A stretch of DNA of 64,000 nucleotides from Thamnidium elegans (taxonomy: Eukaryota; Mucoromycota; Mucoromycetes; Mucorales; Mucoraceae): contig JAIXMG010000037.1 in the NCBI GenBank assembly GCA_025201345.1, forward strand, positions 1-64,000, written 5' to 3'. The notes beneath the pieces are model-generated. The model made no database searches. It saw only the letters and a list, made by a program, of their open reading frames with translations, and was not told the DNA's origin. This document shows positions 1 through 10,135 of this stretch, in pieces (the first letter of the stretch is position 1; each line of letters begins with the position of its first letter). A program made the translations under genes and the position numbers.

Positions 1-1
1 G

Positions 2-771
2 TATATAGACAATTGCAATGACTATCCACAACTATGGGAACCATTTTCTTCTCCCGTTTTGATACCTAAGGGTTATTCTGGTGACCTTACTATTGAAGGT
101 TTGGTTAGAATGGATTCGTTGATTCTAGCAATAGCATCTTACAAGCGTCGCTTCTTGGGTATCAACAAAGGCCGCCCACTAGTGTTGAACTTGGACTTAA
201 TAATAACGCCAGCAGCAAAACTATGGCGTGACTCCCATGTACTTACTTCTGTTCTTTTTAAATCCAAATTACCAGCAAGCTGTACTAAAAGAGGCGGAGA
301 GTTTGTAATGTTTGAGTCGAATGTAAAAAAAAGGTACGTTTTATTTATATATGTTTATTTACCATTGCTGACATTTCCACTTTTCTAATGACTACTAGGG
401 TCAATAATCGTTTACAATCTATTCCAAACTGGTATCTCGGTAAGCTCTTATTCTTTTTTGAAATTGACTTGGAACTTGAAGAAAGTAGACCCCATGGAAG
501 TTTCTATGCTGTCGTTGAGGTCATGAAATCGCACAAAACTGCTCTTCGTTCAAAATCTATACCAATGGTTCAGCCATTTAGTGAAACAGAAAATAAAAAG
601 TACGCGGTGATAGACGTTGCTGATATAATTTCTACAGTCGGTTTAATACAAAAAACAGACCTGAAAAATAACCAGGTTGAGCCATCTAACTGGTTCTACG
701 TGATTTCTCCTTCCACAGCATTCCATAAAGACATGTCGACAAATGCAGGCAAGATTAACGACTTGTTGTAG
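2..771 (+). CDS. C-terminal part of a spliced gene, putative CACTA (Tnp2-like) transposase
   Basis: The frame is open from base 2 to 333, is interrupted by a 65-bp intron (334-398, GTACGT..CTAG, possible branch site CTGAC) and resumes in frame at 399 to a TAG at 769-771. This gives the last 234 residues; the 5' part is outside the window. The part seen has no metal-binding or DDE motif, so the function is inferred from position: the gene lies just inside the CACTA-1 terminus and reads toward it, as transposase genes of this superfamily commonly do. A segment around joined residues 110-165 (Pro-Asn-Trp-Tyr-Leu-Gly, a hydrophobic stretch, then Phe-Tyr-Ala-Val-Val-Glu-Val) resembles the tail of large fungal KDZ/Tnp2 proteins. 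That match is from memory. The gene model is firm; the family call is moderate. Confidence 0.55.
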
Positions 772-1218
772 TAGTACAATTTTTTTTTCGTCGTTTAATG
801 ATAATAATAATAAAAGGTTAATAAAAAGATTATTTTGTCTCAAAAAAAAAAACAGTTTTGCCAAAAAAAGATTTATTTACTTTGATCGTGACTTGCGATT
901 TCTTAAGTGATGTTTATTGTGAATATTTGTAGTGCTGAAGTTAATGAAAGTCTCGATGTTCCTAATAGAATAATCCGTGGAAGTTATTTTACGATTCTGG
1001 TTGACGGCAGTATTAATTTAGAATTAAGAAAAAATAAAATAAAGTTACAATGATGCTTCAAAAAAAAAGCTCTTATATATAGTATTTCACTGGGCGGAAT
1101 ATTAAATATAACGGTAAGTCAGTGTTATGAAAAGAAAAATATTATTCACTGATAAACTTATCATCAATGATTGTCTAACGATTGAGATCACTTTTATTTC
1201 AAACGACGATTTTTTGTT

Positions 1219-1249
<31 letters not shown>

Positions 1250-1412
1250 GTGAGAAAAAAAAAGTAAATCTGTGCTTAATTTAGAGGAGCTTCAATCTCA
1301 CTGATAATTTTATTTCTGTACAGCTTAATTTGAATCATTACTGACGCTGTAATCAGTCCACTGATTCTGCAATCATTGATGATTAAATTTATCATTTTTT
1401 CTCGCCATAGTG
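772..1412. repeat. CACTA-1 3' flank with subterminal TGATAA/TTATCA palindromes
   Basis: No gene. It contains a 28-bp A run (1222-1249). From about 1147 it holds repeated short palindromic words built from TGATAA and TTATCA (1150-1170, 1300-1310, 1375-1395), ending in the terminal inverted repeat at 1412. The same words are much denser in the last 180 bp of CACTA-2 (53085-53263). In EnSpm elements the accessory protein binds repeated subterminal motifs; that these palindromes serve the same role is inference. Confidence 0.6.
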
Positions 1413-3206
1413 ATTCCAGTCCTTTGGTGTTTTTCCTTGTTTCCAACATAAATCATAAAATTTAAATAAGATTTTTGAAAGGTGTTCATTTATCGGTTTG
1501 AACATTTCTGCTTTTAGGTGATCTATGCCAGGCGCTTTGTTGGTAGGGAGATCTTCGATGGCTTGTTGTATGTGCCATAGTGTAAAAGGGAGTGAGTTGC
1601 CATTCTCATCTAATTGTGTTGATTCTGTTGTAATGTTGGTGCCAGTATTAATACCATCAAAAATTGATGGGCCCATATCAGGGTATCTATCAAGTGTAGC
1701 AAGTATATTATCCTGTGGTCCTTTAAATATATTATTTAATTTTGTTACCATTATTTCAGCTGCTGCTGCAGGACCATTTTCATTTTGGAATGTAACAGTT
1801 TTATCTCTGCTACGTCGAATTGTTTTTAATTTTTGCAGTGTTTTTGAATATTCATCTGTCAAAAGTTTGTTGCAGAAAGAGCGAAAGTATTTGTTTTTGT
1901 ATTGTTTGATTAGAGATCTTACTTTTTCTGATTGTTCCAGGTGTGACTTCCAATATTCAATTTTGTTGATACCGTGTGCTCTATTCCATTTTTTGTAGAG
2001 CTGTTCTCTTTTTGTTGCTTCTTCCTGTAGGTGTTCATTCCAGAACCAACGCCAATGCTTTTTTCTTTTTTTCTGTTCACCAACTGACGAATCCAGTGCT
2101 TGTTGAATAGATTCGACGATTGTTGTGTTAATCAAGTTAATTGAGGGTGAGGGTTGTTCAAATAGAGGTTCTACCCTATTTTGAAAAAAAAATATTATTT
2201 TGTCTCGATAATTGTTTATATACTTATTATCTTGTTCATAGTTGGTGTCTTGTGTTTCTTTTTGAGAAGGATTGGTATCATAGGTATCAGAGGTATTAGA
2301 AGGAGAGGATTGTGGTGTATCTGTAAAGTTAAGTATATTTTTTTCATATGATTCAGTTTTTACCCGTTTTTCTTTTGGTTTTAACTTTTTTATTTTCCAT
2401 AGTTTACGGGGATGTTGTTGTTCTGTAGTGACTGTAGGTTGGTTGAATTGGTATTGAAACCCAAAAGTTACGAGTTTGTGATCTGATCCTAGTGATAAGT
2501 CAGTTGCTATTGACATTTCAGGGCATAAAAATTTGTCTGTTGTAGTTGTGAGGAAGAAATCAATTATACTTGATTTTACATTTGTTGTTGAATTAGTTGT
2601 TCCAGTAAGGTAAGTTGGTATGCCATAGCATAATTTTTCATTCCATAAAGTTAGTCCATTGTTGATAATTAATGGTAGCATAAGGTTTCCTCTGTTATTA
2701 GTACGAGGTGTTTGTGTTGTATTTGTTGTGCGATAATCGCCTGTTAGGATTCCCATCCTTGCATTAAAATCACCACAAAAAATAACGTCATATTGGTCTA
2801 TAAAGGATTGTATAATTGTCATGCATAAGCTATCAGATACTCGAGGAGGTAAATAAAAGCAGTGAATAATTAGATTTTGAATTCTACATGATATTGTGTA
2901 TTTGTTATGCTGGGGATTATTGTTAATGATTGGAATGACTGGAAAAGGAAAGCCAGGATGGACTATATATGAAAGTCCATCTTGTCCAGTATATGAATTT
3001 AGTCGTTTAGTGCCATATGTGTTTTGTTGTTCCCAGTCAGTGTTTAAACGTCTTGGAGATAGTAGCCATGTTTCTGTTATAAAAAGAATGTTTGTATGTA
3101 AGGGCAAGTAGTTAATTATATTATCGATTGCTTCATATGTAAGCCCATTTGCATTAAATAAGCCTATTTTAAAAAAAGAGTTTTCATATGTTGTGTTATT
3201 ACTCAT
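1392..3206 (-). pseudogene. LINE ORF2, endonuclease and start of reverse transcriptase, truncated by CACTA-1
   Basis: A 604-residue frame. Residues 10-255 form an apurinic-type endonuclease (EEP) domain: Phe-Asn-Ala-Asn near 17, Thr-Glu-Thr-Trp near 45, Gly-Asp-Phe-Asn-Ala near 147 and Ser-Asp-His-Lys near 247. A linker follows, and the first RT motif (Lys-Ala-Pro-Gly-Ile-Asp) begins near 555. Homology stops after Lys-Asp-Trp-Asn at base 1413; the last six residues are CACTA terminus read through to a stop at 1392. The polymerase core with its Asp-Asp box is missing, so the copy is dead. The start codon overlaps the ORF1 stop (ATGAGTAA on the reverse strand), a bicistronic LINE layout that suggests reinitiation for ORF2. 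Confidence 0.88.
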
Positions 3207-3400
3207 TTAATTGATTAATGATTGGTGGTGTTGGTGTATCTAAAGTTGATGGTACAAGTGGTGTTAATTGTCTTCCATCCATGAGTACATCTACTTGTGT
3301 ACTATTGTCATTGTTATTTTCTGTTGCTGATGATGTTACAACAAACCCACTATTATTGATGTTGTTGTTGCTTGTATTTCCTTTCAGGATGGATTGCAGT
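3199..3400 (-). pseudogene. LINE ORF1, last about 67 codons
   Basis: On the reverse strand an open frame enters from the Merlin S1 junction at 3400 and stops at 3199-3201, overlapping the ORF2 start. It is rich in Asn, Thr, Ser and Pro (a Thr-Pro-Pro stretch near the end) with no recognisable domain; LINE ORF1 tails are often of this kind. The identity rests on position directly upstream of and overlapping ORF2. The 5' part was separated by insertion of Merlin S1 at 3401. Confidence 0.6.
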
Positions 3401-3455
3401 GGGTCATTATCATTTTAGGTCTCAGGTTTAACTTTTTTTTTATAGATTTAGATAT

Positions 3456-4309
3456 TCACAATAACTTATTAATAGAATCAATTAATGTGTTTAATGATGT
3501 TTTTTTAAGTGTATTAAAAGTATACAATGAGAATATATAATCACTATTTATTAATTTTTCATTACTATATATTTGATAGCTTATTTCTATATTTTTTAAA
3601 AATCTCGATTTATTTCTGTCATATATTTTTGAAACATCTGTAATATAATCATCATTTATTTCATTATTAGTATATTTGTAAAATATATTAGCAAATATTT
3701 CTAATGTATTTCTATTATTAGCTTTTATTTTTTCGTATAGGTTATTATTTTTCTTTAATGTTGTTAAATTATTTTTTAATTTATTTATAATTTTTATAAC
3801 CTCTTTATTATTATCTAATTTTTTATACTTATTTCTTTTCCTATCTTTATTATTATCTTTTTCTAAATCTTCAATTAATTCTGGCATATAATCATCAGTT
3901 TCCTCAATATCTATTTCATAGTCTTGTTCCATAATATCTTTATTGCTATTTTTATTTTATTATTTTTATTTTCTATAGTTTCTATATATTCTGTATTTTT
4001 AATTGTTTTTTTCATATAGATGGGTATAGCATCATCTGTTTCAATATTCTCAATTAATTCTGGCATATCATCATCTGTATCATCATTATCTAATTCATAG
4101 TCTTCTTCCGTAATATCTTCATTATCTTCATTTTGAACTTCCTGTGTATTTTCGAAGTTATTTGAAATAGTTCTGTTAAAAGATTTATAGCATAAATTTT
4201 CTCGCTTTAATAGTTGTACTTTATTTTCTAATTTTTTTATTTTTTTTAATAAATGTATATACTTTACCTTTTTTATTCTAACATATAAATTAATATTATA
4301 CGAAGTCAT
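3456..4309 (-). pseudogene. Merlin S1 accessory protein (coiled coil, acidic), frameshifted
   Basis: Two overlapping frames (3911-4309, then 3456-3932) together match the single accessory protein of Merlin S3 (30543-31457). The first begins with a Lys/Leu-rich coiled coil like the S3 protein. The second ends with a segment strongly conserved with S3: Asn-Arg-Asn-Thr-Leu, then Asp-Lys/Arg-Asn-Lys-Ser-Arg-Phe, then Leu-Tyr-Thr-Phe-Asn. An acidic block (Asp-Tyr-Glu..Met-Pro-Glu-Leu-Ile-Glu) occurs once in each frame, so the region also carries an internal duplication. A frameshift near 3925 separates the halves. The function is unknown; conservation of the C-terminal block between diverged copies argues for a real protein. 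Confidence 0.65.
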
Positions 4310-4363
4310 ATTATCTTAACTTTTATTTATTATTAGAAATTCAATTTTTTTATAAAAATACTT

Positions 4364-4886
4364 TTAATCTTTTAAGAAATTTTTCCATATATTATTTTCT
4401 CTGTTTTTTTTTCTCCATTGATACTCTTTTAAATGCAGTAAAATATTTTTTTTATTACGATTTCTAGGAATAATACTTTGTTTTAAACCATTCCAGGTTC
4501 CTTCTATTGTGTTAGTATGAACTCCAGTTATTGGGTCCTTAAAATTCTTAGAATGATTTACAGTTTTATGCTTATATCCGATATTCTTTAAATTATTATA
4601 ACCCTTCCAACAATCAGTATAAATAGTGGTACCTTTTTTAATGTGTTTTTTTATAATTTCATCAATATTTTCAATATTTCTTTCTTCTATTGGAACTAAA
4701 AACATTTGTTTATTTTCATTCTTAATTTTATTTTTTAATCTACTTCTTTGAATACCTCCAATAATCCAAGCACCTTCCACTTTATGTCCTTTATTATACT
4801 TTCTTTTAGCAATTTTAGTTTCATCGATTTCAACAATTTCATTTCTACCACCAATTTTATTAGTTTTATTTAATATTTGCTTATTT
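4364..4886 (-). pseudogene. Merlin S1 transposase, C-terminal two thirds
   Basis: Read on the reverse strand from the L2 junction, the frame gives Gly-Gly-Arg-Asn-Glu, then Ile-Val-Glu-Ile-Asp-Glu-Thr-Lys, then Val-Glu-Gly-Ala-Trp, and continues to the stop at 4364. It contains all three acidic residues expected of an ISXO2-type DDE transposase: Asp in Glu-Ile-Asp-Glu-Thr-Lys, Asp in Tyr-Thr-Asp-Cys-Trp and Glu in Thr-Ile-Glu-Gly-Thr-Trp. The N-terminal zinc-ribbon part is gone. It matters because it shows what the otherwise complete S3 copy has lost. Confidence 0.85.
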
Positions 4887-6204
4887 GGCTAATGTATGAG
4901 ATAGGTCCCAGGAGCCTAGAGGTCGTAATAATAAACCTAACGGAGTATAAATAATAGATTTATAGGTCAAAAAGTTTATGCGGATGCAATGATAGTATTT
5001 ATATCCTGCTATCTTTAAAACTCCGTCCGTGACGGCGGAATTCTGTGTAGTTGGTATACATATAGCATCATAACTCATCTATTATAATTTCAATTTGGAT
5101 GGGACTAGCACCATTCGAAAGAAAAAATGTTTTTATATTTATAACTAATTTTAAAATTTTAAGCTTATTAAATCAATGTGTAGTAAAATAAATTTGAAAA
5201 TTGTCACACTAGTAAAACCCAATGCGAAAGACGTATGCGAGGTTATAAGCTTTCGGTAACGAGTCATCAGCTGCAATTAATTTATTAGGTAAGAAGATTA
5301 TAGCTAAATTGGTTTAAAGTGATTTTATTTAAAGTATAAAAGAAGTAGGAAAATTGGGAAATGATGTTTTTAGGTAGTTATTACAGTATATAAAAAAAAA
5401 AAAGTAATTACATAGTTGTTTTACTATTGTAAGTTACGGTTATTTGGTCTACGACGATGAGGTATTTCAACATAAGTAACATCATTAGTTTCGTCGTCTT
5501 CATCTTCTTCATTAATATCAAAGTTACGACGACGATCATTCCACACTTGAAAACTTCTCAATTCTCTTTGCTCACGTAATAGTTGTTCATCTGGTGTTTC
5601 ACCTGTTTCTGCTTCTGTAAACATATACGGATCCAATTGGTCACTATTATTATCTGATGAGAATGATACCTCCTTCATCATACGAAACATTCCTCCTATC
5701 AAATCATTTCTGTTTTCTACTGTCCATAAATGCTCCAATAATTTTCCAGGGGCATCTTTTTTATTACGATGACGAGGTGCAATGTTCAATTTCAAGTCTC
5801 TCCAAATACTTTCAATAACATTCTTATGTAGTCTTCCTGATGCTGGAACTTGGGTAATTCTACTACTAGTTGTATTTTGATCCAAAGTAGCAAATCCTTC
5901 CGAATGACTAACAACTTGATGACCACGAAAAAATAACTCATTACTGTCAATGCTTTCTTGTTCGAAATTAAATCCATTTAAAGACATTCTAGAAACAACC
6001 CTGTTTTGAATATCAAGACTATGAAGACCATTGTAAGCTCTCCATCCATCTGATCTAATAATTGATCCAGGTTTACAATACTTATAAATAAGTGGCAAAA
6101 GGGTAACAGCAGTACGGTCGGGAACAGTAATAAATATTCTTCTACCAGCCTTGTAACGGTACCTTTGTTCATTAATACCAAGAGTGTTGTCAACATAGGT
6201 ATAT

Positions 6205-6661
6205 GGTGAACAATTGCTTATAATGAAATGTATAACTTTAGCAAAATATATTCTGAATTCAAAAAGTAAAAGTTTATCAAGATAATATAATACAAACGAG
6301 AATATGTTTCTTAGAATTAACAATGCTTACTAATCAATTTTTGATGTAAAAAATAAATAATATTTGTTTCTAAGAATTATATTATCACATGACCATCACA
6401 TTTCAAATGAGTCCGATTTATAAATGTGACAGAAACGATTAGTTATTTCATTAATAATAATCTTTTTTATGGTCATGTGATAATATAATTCTTAGAAACA
6501 AATATTATTTATTTTTTACATCAAAAATTGATTAGTAAGCATTGTTAATTCTAAGAAACATATTCTCGTTTGTATTATATTATCTTGATAAACTTTTACT
6601 TTTTGAATTCAGAATATATTTTGCTAAAGTTATACATTTCATTATAAGCAATTGTTCACCT
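6205..6661. repeat. Foldback palindrome, two arms of about 190 bp
   Basis: The left arm (6205 to about 6396) and right arm (about 6469 to 6661) are almost perfect reverse complements around a loop of about 72 bp. Each arm begins with the outer motif GGTGAACAATTGCTTATA. No gene inside. It is the element's left terminus duplicated in inverted orientation. Confidence 0.92.
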
Positions 6662-6721
6662 TACCTATTTTTCTGATAAAAGCAATTCAAAATTAACATT
6701 AAAACCAAAATATAATAAGAA

Positions 6722-7099
6722 GGAGAACATTTTGTATTGCTTTAAATTTTATTTTTTTCGCAGTTTATTGATTTTCCATGTTATGCATATAATCATCAAT
6801 AAATGCTGTATCATTGAAATCTTCTTGCCAAATCCATTCATTATATGTATCATCATATCCTTTCCATTTAACATAAAATTTAATTCTTTTTTTAAATTTT
6901 CTATGCTTTAAAATTCTTTCAACCTCAAAACTATCTTCATCTGTATAATTATTATCTTCTATATCCATATTATTTATTGTTAAATTACCACCATTATTAT
7001 CATTAAAATAATTTCTAATAAATTCATCTTGTTGATTAGTCATATCTGTAATCCTTAAAATATCAAATTCATATATAATGTTATTTATATTATTATTTT
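6722..7099. repeat. Left 378-bp arm, inverted copy of the element's right end
   Basis: Exact reverse complement of 8223-8600 as far as can be read (positions pair to a constant sum of 15322). It begins GGAGAACATTTTG and includes the stop codon and the last 112 codons of the transposase, i.e. the whole chromodomain. Confidence 0.93.
6765..7043 (-). pseudogene. Inverted duplicate of the chromodomain end of the transposase
   Basis: A 92-residue frame identical to the last 92 residues of the gene at 7130-8557, with its own Met at the start. It carries a complete chromodomain (Glu-Val-Glu-Arg-Ile-Leu to Ile-Asp-Asp-Tyr). It exists because it lies in the inverted arm. Whether this free chromodomain is expressed is unknown; no promoter is recognised. 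Confidence 0.75.
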
Positions 7100-7129
7100 G
7101 AAAAACTGAAAAAGATTCAATATAATAAA

Positions 7130-8557
7130 ATGGATGCCATTATTAATAATGAGCTTACAAAGATTAATATCAAATATTGGCAATTTTTGGATAGAAACTA
7201 CCCAATAAAAATATCTAATTACAAACATAGAGAAGAAATTAAGAACATTACAAATATACAGAAAATTAAAAAGGAATTAGTTGAAAAGTTAGGTTACACT
7301 GCTGTATTCTTTTTCTTATTTAATATTTTTGTTAAATATGATTATAAAGGTCCATATGTATTTATGGAAAAAGGTCTATGTATATTATATCATTTAGTTA
7401 CAGGAAAATCTATTCGAGATATGAATGATTATATACCTTATACATCTTTTCATGCAATTTATAAGGAATTTTGGGACAATAACAAGAACGAATTAAATAG
7501 AAATATAACAGAATTATTAGAAAACATGTTTTCATCCACTACTTTAAGAATTATAAATGCTAAAAAAATAAATCCAATAGGTTTTAAAAATATCACATTA
7601 TTTTTAGATGGTCATGATAGTAGAATAGATTACAAAGAAAAAGATATAAAGAAAAGAAATTTTTATTCTTATAAGTTCAAGAACTCAGGTTTAAGGACGC
7701 AAGTCATATATGATGTAAATGAGTTTGCAATTTATGTTTCCGATAGCAAACCATGCAAAAATTATAACGATGGACAAATGTTTTTAGATATGAAATTAGA
7801 GAATAAACTAAGTCAAAATGATTGTATAGCATTTGATGGCGGCTATTATTATTATATTGAAAAATTTATTGAGAATTGTGATAGAAAAGGAAATGATAGA
7901 ATAAATATAAATAATTTTATTTTCCCAATAAGAAAAAATAGAAATGTTGATTTAAATGATAGTGAAATACTATATAATGAGACATTTGGCAGCTTCAGAA
8001 GTAAAATCGAATCATGCTTTGGATATCTTGGTAATAAGTTTAAAAAATTTAATAATAATGAGAGCTCAACCAAAGTGACTGATATAAAAATATATAACTT
8101 ACAGTTAAAATTATCACTGCTATTACTAAATATTAGAAAGTTTTGTGAGTTATATAATATACCTGCAAAACCTAACCATTTATTGTGGATTAATGATAAC
8201 TTTGATTATCCTAATCCTAATAAAAATAATAATATAAATAACATTATATATGAATTTGATATTTTAAGGATTACAGATATGACTAATCAACAAGATGAAT
8301 TTATTAGAAATTATTTTAATGATAATAATGGTGGTAATTTAACAATAAATAATATGGATATAGAAGATAATAATTATACAGATGAAGATAGTTTTGAGGT
8401 TGAAAGAATTTTAAAGCATAGAAAATTTAAAAAAAGAATTAAATTTTATGTTAAATGGAAAGGATATGATGATACATATAATGAATGGATTTGGCAAGAA
8501 GATTTCAATGATACAGCATTTATTGATGATTATATGCATAACATGGAAAATCAATAA
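7130..8557 (+). CDS. DDE (Harbinger/IS5-type) transposase fused to a C-terminal chromodomain
   Basis: Intact single-exon frame of 475 residues starting at ATG 7130, 30 bp after the left inverted arm. Residues 60-115 are a hydrophobic and helix-turn-helix-like region (Thr-Gly-Lys-Ser-Ile-Arg-Asp). The catalytic triad is read as Asp160 (Leu-Phe-Leu-Asp-Gly), Asp236 (Ala-Phe-Asp-Gly-Gly-Tyr) and Glu294 (Arg-Ser-Lys-Ile-Glu-Ser-Cys-Phe-Gly-Tyr-Leu), the DDE_Tnp_4 pattern. Residues 422-470 are a chromodomain: Phe-Glu-Val-Glu-Arg-Ile-Leu, Tyr-Val-Lys-Trp-Lys-Gly-Tyr and Asn-Glu-Trp-Ile-Trp, with aromatic cage positions kept. Chromodomains read methylated histone tails and target chromovirus integrases to heterochromatin; a similar targeting role here is inference. 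Codon use is extremely AT-rich (Asn, Lys, Ile), like the small Merlins and unlike the large Merlins. Confidence 0.9.
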   Translation: MDAIINNELTKINIKYWQFLDRNYPIKISNYKHREEIKNITNIQKIKKELVEKLGYTAVFFFLFNIFVKYDYKGPYVFMEKGLCILYHLVTGKSIRDMNDYIPYTSFHAIYKEFWDNNKNELNRNITELLENMFSSTTLRIINAKKINPIGFKNITLFLDGHDSRIDYKEKDIKKRNFYSYKFKNSGLRTQVIYDVNEFAIYVSDSKPCKNYNDGQMFLDMKLENKLSQNDCIAFDGGYYYYIEKFIENCDRKGNDRININNFIFPIRKNRNVDLNDSEILYNETFGSFRSKIESCFGYLGNKFKKFNNNESSTKVTDIKIYNLQLKLSLLLLNIRKFCELYNIPAKPNHLLWINDNFDYPNPNKNNNINNIIYEFDILRITDMTNQQDEFIRNYFNDNNGGNLTINNMDIEDNNYTDEDSFEVERILKHRKFKKRIKFYVKWKGYDDTYNEWIWQEDFNDTAFIDDYMHNMENQ

Positions 8558-8600
8558 ACTGCGAAAAAAATAAAATTTAAAGCAATACAAAATGTTCTCC
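8223..8600. repeat. Right 378-bp arm of the Harbinger-like element
   Basis: Partner of 6722-7099. It contains codons 365-475 of the transposase, the stop, and the right terminus ending GTTCTCC next to the TAT duplication. Confidence 0.93.
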
Positions 8601-10135
8601 TATGTTTGAGGTTGACCTACGGGGTAGTTCAAACACTCTACCATACCAAAAATCCAGACACCTACGAATTAAAACACGTGTTAATTTATTTTTATTTTAC
8701 ATGTTAAAATGTTACCTTCTACGCGACTTCCAGTTTCATTTTTTCTTTTACCAAGTTTAGATTCATCTATCTGAATATGATGACAGTCAGGGGTACTACC
8801 AAGAAGATTATCACTGGTTAAAACATATTTGTTATAGTCTGAAAGCATGAGAACTTGAATATCCTTAAATATTTGACCTAGTGTAGTTGCAGCTAATGTT
8901 CTAGTATTGAATATTTTTTGCATATTTTCACCACGAATATAATCCATTGCTGCACCAAGAATTTTATGCGAGTCTGCCTTTCTTCTATACCAGAATGAAT
9001 TTTTTGTAATAGTTGTTCTAATAGCATTAATGTGACCTCTACATTCATAGTAATACTGATTACGAGTTACGCGATAATATCTCTGCAATTGCAATACACA
9101 ACCACCACTTCCACATGTCATATCTTCTCTATCAAACACACCCTTAGTCTCGATAAGATATCTATGCGGTTGTAATATAAAAAAAATTCAGTATAATATT
9201 AAGCTATATTTTAAATAATACTAACTCCCAGGTGCTCTCTTCCGAAGATAAAAAATTGGCTTCAATATTTTTGTCACCAGAAATAGGTACACGTGATCCC
9301 CATTGACGTCTAGTTAAGGTTGTTGGTGCTTGACGTATAGGTAAAATACCAGCAATGCTTGCTGCGCGATTACGATTATTGCGAGTGCTACGACGAATGT
9401 TCGAATTAGAAGTTGACATTACTGAATTAACAAGTTAAATGTCGGTCAAGATTAATTAAAGATGTGTAATTGTAAATGGAATGTCGAAATGAATTGTCGA
9501 GTAGATTTAAAAAAATAAAAATAACAGAGTTTGGCTGAAGTACAAGATAGGTTCCAGCGTGAAATACTAGATGGGAAATGAAGTAGTCAAAAATATGTAA
9601 GTGACAAAGTTGTAGCCGCTATTTTTATGCATCTTTTTGAGTTAGTGTATAAATCGCTAAAAATAAAATCCGGGCCGGAAATTAATTTAAACACCGAATT
9701 AAATACTAAATAAACTCCGAACCGGACAAAAAATATATCGTTGGAAAGCCACAAAAATTCTGCATTGGATAGCAAAATTAAATTTCTTTATAATTAAGCA
9801 CAATCATCGTGGGAGAGATCAATAGTTCTCAGGTATTTAATAGCGGCATGTGTATGACGTCTAGGTAAATATGAAGTTCAATGACTCTCCTAGGGCGTAG
9901 AAATACCTGATTCTATAATGTTAAAGCGCATTACTATATCTTAGATAGATAAATGTAAGGATGAATTAAAGAACGGTATATCACGAGAGATATAGAAGAC
10001 CCAAAAATTAAAAATAGAAATAAATATTTATTTATCTATTGAAGGGCAATAAGTTAAATGATATAACTGTACGCAAGATATTGTATATTTGTGCTAGACT
10101 GATAGTACCACAGTATCGCAGAGTCTCTTGAATCT

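Larger units (their letters stand above)
1..1412 (+). mobile_element. CACTA-1: right part of a CACTA (EnSpm-type) transposon
   Basis: The element runs off the left edge of the window. Its right end is placed at 1412 because the reverse strand there begins CACTATGGCGAG, the CACTA terminal signature, at the exact point where LINE RT homology stops (after Lys-Asp-Trp-Asn). A second element ending at 53263 has the matching end CACCAAGGCGAG followed by the same AAATGATAAATTTA stretch, so the terminus is a family feature. The 3' part of a transposase-like gene (2-771) lies inside and reads toward this end. The left end and TSD cannot be seen. Confidence 0.72.
3401..4886 (-). mobile_element. Merlin S1: small AT-rich Merlin (IS1595/ISXO2-type) element, truncated
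   Basis: The left end is GGGTCATTATCATTTTAGG, identical to the ends of S2 (27930) and S4 (57557). The expected 8-bp TSD on the left would be ATTGCAGT (3393-3400). The right end and the N-terminal third of the transposase are missing: homology stops at 4886 where large Merlin L2 begins with GGCTAATG. It contains a broken accessory gene and the C-terminal part of a transposase, in the same order and strand as intact S3. Confidence 0.8.
6205..8600 (+). mobile_element. Harbinger-like element with chromodomain transposase, inserted in Merlin L2
   Basis: Ends are GGTGAACAATTG (6205) and, on the reverse strand, GGAGAACATTTTG (8600), sharing GGnGAACA. TAT directly flanks both sides (6202-6204 and 8601-8603); removing the insert and one TAT restores the Merlin L2 reading frame exactly. 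A 3-bp TSD fits the PIF/Harbinger superfamily, as does the transposase, although the usual Harbinger target is TWA. Both ends are accompanied by inverted duplicates: a foldback at 6205-6661 and 378-bp arms at 6722-7099 and 8223-8600. Confidence 0.85.
5424..9419 (-). pseudogene. Merlin L2 transposase (ISXO2-type DDE), interrupted but otherwise open
   Basis: Exon 1 is 9226-9419, exon 2 is 8716-9161 and exon 3 starts at 8661 and runs into the insert at 8600. The frame resumes at 6201 after the insert plus one 3-bp TSD and stops at 5424. Introns are 64 and 54 bp (GTTAGT..ATAG and GTAACA..GTAG). Joined this way the length is exactly 493 codons with no stop, so the host copy was intact when hit. 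Motifs: paired Cys near the start of exon 2 (zinc-ribbon like), His-Ile-Gln-Ile-Asp-Glu-Ser-Lys (first Asp), Ile-Arg-Ser-Asp-Gly-Trp-Arg-Ala-Tyr (second Asp) and Asn-Val-Ile-Glu-Ser-Ile-Trp-Arg (Glu). The C-terminus is acidic then basic. Now inactive because of the insert. Confidence 0.9.
4887..9532 (-). mobile_element. Merlin L2: large Merlin element, split by a Harbinger-like insert
   Basis: The left end starts GGCTAATGTATGAGATAGG at 4887 inside the S1 transposase. Related ends occur in L3 (GGCTGAAGTACAAGATAGG, 9533) and L4 (GGCTAATAATTAAGATAGG, 14002). The only gene is a reverse-strand transposase of three seen exons (5424-9419). No right end is found: about 110 bp upstream of the start codon the sequence passes into the left end of L3. 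Bases 4887-5423 are the gene's 3' flank; nothing else is seen in them. Confidence 0.75.

Noticed and set aside
1525..1998. Plus-strand 157-codon frame over the LINE
   Set aside because: Antisense shadow of the well-supported endonuclease-RT frame.
4881..5078. 65-codon minus-strand frame
   Set aside because: Spans the S1/L2 junction and the L2 terminal sequence; no family resemblance.
6722..8600. 6722-8600 as a separate insertion from 6205-6661
   Set aside because: Only the outer ends 6205 and 8600 restore the Merlin L2 frame; the inner ends have no matching TSD.
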